NCBI GenBank assembly: GCA_001687465.1 | Contig: LVLI01000047.1 | Span: forward strand, 1 to 14,411 | Source of the DNA: Halocafeteria seosinensis | Lineage: Eukaryota > Sar > Bigyra > Bicosoecida | Length of the DNA stretch: 14,411 nucleotides | Direction: 5' to 3' | Shown: positions 8,665 to 14,411 of the stretch, piece after piece | Layout: each line of letters opens with the position of its first letter | Position numbering within the stretch: position 1 is the stretch's first letter | Program-made: the position numbers and the translations under genes | Notes under the pieces: model-generated | The model's database searches: none | Told to the model about the DNA's origin: nothing | What the model saw: only the letters and a program-made list of their open reading frames with translations

Positions 8665-10485
8665 TTAATTCTTTGAGTGTTCTCGCTTTTGCCTTTCCTT
8701 GCCGTGGTTAGAATTTTGCTGAACGACGATTGCCGGTCGCTGCACAGGTAGCTTTCTCTCGAAATGCAGTTTGCGGCGAGGTTTTGATGGAGATGAACTA
8801 GCCGACGACGTTCCAGAAGGTGAGGGACTACCTGAAGCGGTCCCACTGCTCGATGGGGAGGGGGAAGTTGTACTTGACATTGTCGGTGTTTCTGTTCGTG
8901 AGCTCGTTGCAGTCGGTGTCGCAGTCGGCGTTGCAGTGCTGCTAAACGATGAAATGTCATCATTTGGGTGCTCTAGTTGAAAGCGCAGAATGGGTAATTC
9001 ATCAGTCCCGTTGATGACCCAGGTATCGTTGCTCCACTTTTGGGAGCCTTGATGATGATACAATTTTCCCCGTATATCCTGAAGGTCATCCGAATTCCCG
9101 ATTTCAATCAGATTGCTCGTAGGATAGCCTTCGTTACCAACAATCTTGATATTATAGACAGAGTATTGAACAGAAACAATATGACCAGTGAAGTCGGGCT
9201 CTATATAACCTATCAGTCCACCCCTTCTGTCATCATTCTTCACCGTACCAGATGCATATGTATTGTTGATATGAACGTCACCAAAGTTCTCTGGAGTTGT
9301 TCCACGAGCGCTTCCTCCGGTTTCATCCCCTAAGATTCCTCCAGCTGTTCTACCGTCAACATCTCCTCGCGTGTAACAATCTATAATATGTACTTCACCG
9401 CGTCCATTAGCTGTTCTTATTCCACTAATCCCACCACTATTTGATGCAGATAACCTCCCAGTACTATAACATTCTTGAATACAAACATACCCCTTATAAC
9501 CAGCCTGACCACCCATGATACCCCCGCCTTTGTTAGCATTAATTTCTCCAGTTGAGTACGATTGTGTAATATACACATTACCAAACTGAGTACCAGCGCC
9601 CCATCCACAAATTCCACCTGCCTTTTTTCCTTCAACCTTCCCTGTGGAATGACATCGTATTATGTGCGCAATACCACCCTCAGACCCTGTCTTTCTTCCT
9701 GCAATACCACCTGCTGACTTGCTCATTATTTTGCCCGTAGAATATGAATTCGATATTTTAATTTCTCCATTATCGCTACCACAGTAAAAGCCAGATATTC
9801 CACCTGCACGTTCATTCTTGATGTTTCCTGTAGAACTACACGAATCCACAATGAAATACTTTTGCCTGCCTTTAACAATAAATCCTGCTGAATGTGCAGT
9901 TGTCCCATTCCTCACATGGACATTTCTTATCGAAGGAGCCTCATCAAAATTTGTCACTTCTTCATCAACAACAAACAAGCCTTGAAAGTCATCGACGTCA
10001 GTCAAGCTAATAATACCAGTGTACTCCCCATCATGAAGTGGACTTCCTGATTTTTCTCTACTACTTGAAACACTACCATCAAATGTCTCATGCGCACGAA
10101 GAGAGATATAAGTAGTGGGTCCGTAACTGTGGGCAGTCCACTCCAATATACTACAATTCATCTCGAACAAACTTTTTTCCAGCGTGTACCGGAAGCATGG
10201 TTCGAAGCCGTTAATGATGCCATCTCGCAGGTTCCCAGCTATGGCATTCTCCATCACCACCGCGGTCAAAACCAGTAAAACTACCATAGTTAATTGATGG
10301 AGTAAAGGAGACACCGACCTGCGATATGGCCTTTTCTGAGGTTTCAAATATTTGGAAAATTCAACGAAGACTGGTTTAGCGGTACGAGCCGGTTTGTTCC
10401 AATCTCTCCGGTCACTCCGAGTGTTGGCGTTGCTGCCATCGAAATTGGTAAGAAAGAGTGCGAACACAGACATCGAGAGTAACAT
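8665..10485 (-). CDS. Secreted GLUG-like repeat protein, seven-repeat paralog
   Basis: This is the 3' part of a 1321-codon minus-strand frame (8665-12630). Numbering follows that frame. A possible own start is the ATG at 10485 (M716, MLLSMSVFALFLTNF) or at 10287 (M782, MVVLLVLTAVVMENAIA, a good signal peptide ending just before GNLRDGI, as in the broken paralog). The cap domain has EPCFRY (C812), MNCS (C826, with a sequon), FQGLF and EAPSIRNVHV. Seven repeats of about 31 residues span 931-1155 in the form SYSTGxIxxxxAGGIxG. The C-terminal cap includes LYHHQGSQKW and LPILRFQL, followed by a Thr/Ser/Pro-rich linker (1228-1282) and a basic end with RKLPVQRP. It has one more repeat than the plus-strand copy. 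It is probably exported; adhesion or wall function is inferred only. No stop separates it from the GTPase-like half upstream. Confidence 0.8.
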   Translation of the reverse strand: MLLSMSVFALFLTNFDGSNANTRSDRRDWNKPARTAKPVFVEFSKYLKPQKRPYRRSVSPLLHQLTMVVLLVLTAVVMENAIAGNLRDGIINGFEPCFRYTLEKSLFEMNCSILEWTAHSYGPTTYISLRAHETFDGSVSSSREKSGSPLHDGEYTGIISLTDVDDFQGLFVVDEEVTNFDEAPSIRNVHVRNGTTAHSAGFIVKGRQKYFIVDSCSSTGNIKNERAGGISGFYCGSDNGEIKISNSYSTGKIMSKSAGGIAGRKTGSEGGIAHIIRCHSTGKVEGKKAGGICGWGAGTQFGNVYITQSYSTGEINANKGGGIMGGQAGYKGYVCIQECYSTGRLSASNSGGISGIRTANGRGEVHIIDCYTRGDVDGRTAGGILGDETGGSARGTTPENFGDVHINNTYASGTVKNDDRRGGLIGYIEPDFTGHIVSVQYSVYNIKIVGNEGYPTSNLIEIGNSDDLQDIRGKLYHHQGSQKWSNDTWVINGTDELPILRFQLEHPNDDISSFSSTATPTATPTATSSRTETPTMSSTTSPSPSSSGTASGSPSPSGTSSASSSPSKPRRKLHFERKLPVQRPAIVVQQNSNHGKERQKREHSKN

Positions 10486-12621
10486 ATGAAGTAGAACTAC
10501 CGACGGCACTTTATGTCCATACGTTCGATTGCGAGACGCAAACTGGTCAGGAATTATTCCACCAGACTTCGCTAGAGATAATAAACATCGCCAAGCAACC
10601 TGACGACCACTTTGGTGCACATTCTCTCTTTGCCAGAACGCACTTCCAATATTACCCATGCGAACCTCCTCTTCTTCGTTGAGCGAGCAGCAGCTAGCAA
10701 CGTGGTCTTTTGCAAGCCTAATGGATTTCCGATTCACCATATAATTGCTCTCTTCAACACTACCGGTAGCATCGAGATGCCAGCCAGTCTCAGCTACACG
10801 GTGTTTCCCCCATCCTGGACTGTCTACGAGTACTATTCTATCCCTTCTGTAGGCACAAGGAAGACTCGTACAAGAACTGACCGTACTTGCACCCTTCTCT
10901 GCTGTCTGAGAAATTGAGTTCGTGGCGCCCTGTTGATCGATAATTACACGATCGTCTTCTAACAGGAACTTGTGTCCGAGAATCATATTAATAATTGTGC
11001 TTTTACCGGCTCCCGTAAGTCCATCAACTAGGGCCGTAATCACATATCTTTTCCTGTCTATGGACACAATCAAACGGGGTAAAGCGCGATACACAAAAAA
11101 ACTCAGCATGTTAAAACTATCATTGTCCAAGCTGTCCTCTTCATGCCTTCTTTGTTGATACCGACGACTCTCTACGGCTGGGCCGGCATCGCAATCAAGC
11201 CAATGGATAACATTAGTCAATTTCTGTACAATCGTCTCATGTAAACGTTTCTTCCACCCCGGTAGTTTGTCGCCAACAGAGCGCAAGCAAACATCGTAAA
11301 AATAAAAAGACAAACAATGTTGACGTGTTGGCAAAACGAGCTCCAGATAGTTTCCGGTAGAACAACGCCATCCGTATCCGTCGAACAAAAGGTAAAAGTA
11401 TCCTTTATCTTCTTCATGAGGTGTAAGAACACATTCCGGAGGACGATGGCTTTTGCGGTCACCCCCAAGTCGAGCCAGGCGCACTCTTGGGGCCCCTCTC
11501 GGGTTATTCCACACGCTTCTCAAGTAGGAATCCCCCCAGCATAGCGTAAATGAGTTACCTTGACAATCCTGCGGTTTGATTTGGAAGCAGGTGCCTTCTT
11601 GACCCAAGCATAAAGAGTTGTTCGGATCAACAGACACTGATTTTTGATGTTCATTTCCCTGTCCTAGGTCACGGGGATTTACTCTGAGCATACAGTCGTG
11701 GGTCCCCATAACAACTCCCGATTTTACTGTCTTCTCAACAACCAAGGCGAAAGAATGGACAACCCGATCAAAAGCAGAATTCAGTCTTGTACGATGACAT
11801 ATTGGGTCTTCCAATATACGTAGTTCGTCCAACAAACCTCTAGAATGGCCACTGACAGCTCTCTGCAAGCCTTGGCGGAGGTCAATGCACATCTCCAGAA
11901 GCTGCCCGTATTCCGCATAGCCGGGCAACGCGTAAATACTGGGGGGTGCGCAGTAAAACTTACCATCACTGTCCAAGGGCGTTTGGTCAAGGGAGGTCAC
12001 TAGGGCGTCAACCGTTTGATCGTTGAGAGATCCGTACTTCTTCCACCTCAAATTGACGTTACCGCGTATCATAGCAATACTCCGTGACCTCCCCCCTTGG
12101 TGGCGCGTCCTTCTGCAAACGTGCAGCTTTACCCACTCTGCCAGGTTCGTATCCACCAACTGATACGACAATGCGGAGTCCTGGTCCAGCCAAGACTCAC
12201 AGCCAAGTTGTAGCCACGCCACTCTGTAACCATGGTGATAGTATTTCCCTGTAACTGGTACTACGTCTCTATCTAATTTGACATAGTCAGGAACCGGAAG
12301 GTATTCTCTCTGCATACGATACAAAGTGATGGTGGTACGCCTCTCGTCTTGTTGACAGTTCGAGGTTGATTCGCCTCCAACCGACCAAACTGATCCCACA
12401 TTGATGCTTGCGCCGACTCCGGCCGACGATTCATTTGTATTGGTCTTGATTTCGACATTGATTTCATAATATGACTCGCCTTTGTAGACCGTGGTGTCAC
12501 CTGGGAATATGGTTCGGTCAGGAGAATTTGCACATCTTCCTAAAAACTCGTACCGCTCGCTGAGTTGTTCGTGTGCCTTGTCACAGTTCTCTGCAGCCAT
12601 CCTCCCACGAATAAGCAACAT
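10486..12621 (-). CDS. GTPase-like protein with incomplete G domain
   Basis: This is the 5' part of the long minus-strand frame. The frame is open from a GTG at 12630; ATGs at 12621 and 12600 (ggaggATGG, good context) are likelier starts. Residues 1-520 match no family I recognise. They include a Gly/Ser-rich stretch (SAGVGASINVGSVWSVGGES, 69-88) and a Cys-rich middle (341-448). A G domain follows: G1 is GLTGAGKST (537-545, K543), a plausible G2 threonine lies in KGASTVSS, and G3 is DSPG (603-606). This resembles GIMAP/AIG1-like or related P-loop GTPases that cycle between GTP and GDP. No [NT]KxD G4 motif follows, and about 100 residues later the frame reaches the hydrophobic segment that leads into the GLUG-like protein. 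It is therefore either truncated or fused, or G4-G5 lie in an exon I cannot place. Confidence 0.6.
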
Positions 12622-12630
12622 TTGACACAC

Positions 12631-12876
12631 CTAGTCGAAAAGGCTTTATTGAACATCCTACTCAACTGTGCTTTCCTATAACGGTGTATTTACGGAGCTT
12701 CGTTCACTCCGTCCAAACACCAGGCAAGGTATGTCGCTTTCTGTGCTACTGCTACTGAGACTCTGCGGGAACCTGCAAGACACTACACGCATATATCCAT
12801 CTAGCAAAACACTCTATAAGTCCAAACAACACACCACAATCACACACACACACTAATTAATTAATGGGGCAATTTT
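12631..12876. other. Region upstream of the GTPase-like frame
   Basis: This would be the 5' flank of the minus-strand gene. It holds a (CA)6 run at 12841-12852 followed by a (TAAT)-type run at 12854-12865. No clear promoter was seen, although the minus-strand context near 12640 is open to upstream exons. Confidence 0.35.
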
Positions 12877-13039
12877 GATTTTGAGGGCAAAATCTTTCCT
12901 TGGTTTCGACTTTGTCGAAGTTGAAGGCTTGAAGCACCAAGTTTCAGACTTATCTGAGGTCCTGCCGCCAGGCTGGCACAAAAGTTACATGTACCTCATG
13001 TAACCCATGTCCAGGTTACATAACCCTCACATGTAACCT
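12877..13039. repeat. String of perfect short inverted repeats
   Basis: Within 163 bp there are six consecutive perfect hairpins: GATTTTG/CAAAATC (12877-12894), TTCGAC/GTCGAA (12905-12919), TCAGA/TCTGA (12944-12957), GCCAG/CTGGC (12967-12977), GTTACATG/CATGTAAC (12984-13004) and AGGTTACAT/ATGTAACCT (13013-13039). A CTTG/CAAG pair (12928-12941) also fits between the second and third. The last two share the same arm word gttacat, so four arms of one word lie in a row. The string stops just before the ambiguous bases and the AT-rich DNA. It could be the folded end of a mobile element, a structured RNA or an origin-like cis element; no family is recognised. Confidence 0.6.
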
Positions 13040-13968
13040 AGACAACCANTATNATTTNNTAATTTTTTAAAATATAAACGTATATTAATTAAGTGAAGTT
13101 AAATAATTCTATTGTAAAGTTAGTAAACATAATGAGTTTTGATAAAAAATTAGATAAAGCTGTAATATGAAAAGATAGATATATTTAATGGAGTAATGTT
13201 TTAGAGAAGGAGTAAAAACTATATGTTTTGTATAAAATTTAAACGCGGTTAATAATTAAATGTTCAGCGACATAGTAAATTTAGGAAGGAAGAAATTTAG
13301 AGAAGGAGTTTTAGAAGAGTAGTTCTAAACCTAGAATTCTAAAGAAGGTTGAGCTTCAAAATGAATTTGATTGGTTAATTTCTATATAAAACTATAAAAA
13401 ACAAAAACAAAATAGGATACTGTATTACTTTTATGGAATTTATAGTGGACCCATTTTGGACATACAATTAATAGTATTCCATTTTGGGTCCAGTTTTGAA
13501 ATGCAAGTTTCAGGAAATCTGAAAAAAAAAAAAATTTGGGAAAATCTAAAAATTAGAATTCTAAAGAAGGTTAACCTTCAAACTGAAAATTGATTGGTTA
13601 ATTTCTATATAAAACTATAAAAAACGAAACAAAAATAGGATACTGTATTACTTTTATGAAATTAATGGGTGGACCCATTTTGGACATACACTCTATTGTA
13701 TTCCATTATGGGGCCAGGTGAAAGCAGTAAAAGAATTTATAGAGGACCCGTTTTGGACATACACTAAGAATGTGTAGTAAAATGGGGCCAGATAAAAATA
13801 AGAACCATACCATAATAGAGATATTAGAATAAGATAAGAAGAAGAGTTTTAGAAAAACATTATTTTTTGAAAGAAACAAAAAATAAGGAATTATAATAAA
13901 TGATGTAAAATAGAATGAAGATTAGATTTATAATTAGTAAAAGCGCCTCTAAAGAATGTTTAAATAAA
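13040..13968. other. AT-rich non-coding stretch after ambiguous bases
   Basis: Ambiguous bases stand at 13049, 13053, 13058 and 13059. From there the composition drops sharply (10 G/C in 60 bases at 13081-13140). No open frame of useful length is present. The stretch lies downstream of the stop of the minus-strand ORF at the right edge and contains the direct repeats described separately. It could be plasmid, organellar, viral or symbiont DNA joined to the nuclear contig, or a true AT-rich island. Confidence 0.6.
13332..13791. repeat. Direct repeats of about 165 bp, two and a half copies
   Basis: Copy 1 spans about 13332-13493 and copy 2 about 13554-13717. Both run from tagaattctaaagaaggtt through ttgattggttaatttctat, aggatactgtattactttta and ggacccattttggacatac to a ggg-t/g-ccag end. 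Copy 3 (13733-13791) keeps only the last third, from gaatttatag to ggggccag. Each copy brackets its end with ggaccc and gggtcc or ggggcc, so a short stem can form. Copies differ at scattered sites and by small indels, so they are not an assembly echo of one sequence. Confidence 0.75.
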
Positions 13969-14411
13969 TTAAACCATATCGTGAGTATATAATCTTCTTT
14001 CTTCTACATTAGACATAGCAGAGCTTTCAAGCCTATCATTAGCAGCGGTATTTTTATACAACCATAATTTAGGCCCTTCAGCGGTATATCCTCTTAAATG
14101 GACACTTTTAACATCATTATTGTTTTGTAAATGTTCCAGTTTAACAGGAGCGTAAGTAATCTTAACAACATAATGCATAGGGTCTTTAGCAGCTTCAAAA
14201 GAAGGATTAGCAGCATTAGTTCTATCATTACCAGTTCCACTCAAAACATCATCAATAGCTTCACGGGAGCCATTAGAATTATTAACAATAAATAGACTTC
14301 CTCCGTCATCTTGTATCATTAAATAATCACCAGCCACGTTAGTATCTTCAATTAATTCAAATTGTGTAGCATTAGTCGCAGCATCACTACCGTCTAATTC
14401 TTCATCAGCAG
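13969..14411 (-). CDS. Unrecognised ORF, 5' part outside the window
   Basis: An open frame enters from the right edge and ends at a TAA at about 13967-13969, giving about 147 codons. The GTG at 14337 is only an internal codon, since the frame continues open upstream to 14411 (…QFELIEDTNVAGDYLMIQDD). Residue content is acidic and Asn-rich, with MHYVVKITYAPVKLEHLQ and a C-terminal RRLYTHDMV. I see no signal peptide, membrane segment or known motif. Codons are strongly A/T-ending, unlike the genes to the left, and the ORF shares the AT-rich DNA beyond the ambiguous bases. Its origin (plasmid, organelle, virus, symbiont or host) is undetermined. Confidence 0.6.
   Translation of the reverse strand, partial: ADEELDGSDAATNATQFELIEDTNVAGDYLMIQDDGGSLFIVNNSNGSREAIDDVLSGTGNDRTNAANPSFEAAKDPMHYVVKITYAPVKLEHLQNNNDVKSVHLRGYTAEGPKLWLYKNTAANDRLESSAMSNVEERRLYTHDMV

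Noticed and set aside
8616-8980. ORFs on both strands over the Thr/Ser/Pro-rich linker
   Set aside because: They are shadows of the low-complexity linker coding sequence of the minus-strand GLUG-like gene.
13131-13185. Short frame readable as 18 codons if TGA means tryptophan
   Set aside because: Too short to support a variant genetic code or a gene.

Overview
The window looks like nuclear DNA of a compact-intron eukaryote, most plausibly a marine protist or alga. I cannot fix the lineage from sequence alone. The eukaryotic evidence is a 63-nt GT-AG intron that restores a recognisable phosphatase sequence, a candidate phase-2 intron upstream of another gene, and large secreted repeat proteins with Thr/Ser/Pro-rich tails. 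About 13 kb has ordinary mid-range GC (roughly 47% in a sample line at 12001-12060). From about 13040, after four ambiguous bases, the sequence becomes strongly AT-rich (about 17% GC in the line at 13081-13140) and looks like a different kind of DNA.

The main content is a small, dispersed family of secreted GLUG-like (AGGIxG) repeat proteins. One intact copy lies on the plus strand (2303-3937, with a possible 5' exon at 2004-2221). A second, longer copy lies on the minus strand (8665 to about 10485). A broken third copy on the plus strand (6170-6510) keeps only the signal peptide and N-terminal cap. The two long copies share an N-terminal cap with three conserved cysteines, a run of about 31-residue repeats (six against seven), a C-terminal cap ending in LP-x-LRFQL, a Thr/Ser/Pro-rich linker and a basic tail with a common R-x-L-x-x-QRP motif.

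The minus-strand copy is in one uninterrupted reading frame with an upstream half of about 715 codons. That half carries a GTPase P-loop (GLTGAGKST) and a DSPG G3 motif but no recognisable G4. It is either a real GTPase-to-repeat-protein fusion or two genes whose frames run together. This is the most unusual gene structure in the window.

Between these genes lies the C-terminal third of a PhoD-like alkaline phosphatase (7438-8084), with one frameshift and one intron, apparently a relic. The gene-poor stretches (1-2003, 3938-6169, 6510-7437, 8085-8664) hold no gene I can name. They do contain several perfect hairpins and an 11-bp word present three times around a GC-rich structured block (834-999).

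The right end begins with a string of short perfect inverted repeats (12877-13039) that stops just before the ambiguous bases. AT-rich DNA follows, with two and a half copies of a repeat of about 165 bp, and then the 3' part of an unrecognised minus-strand ORF that runs off the window (13969-14411).
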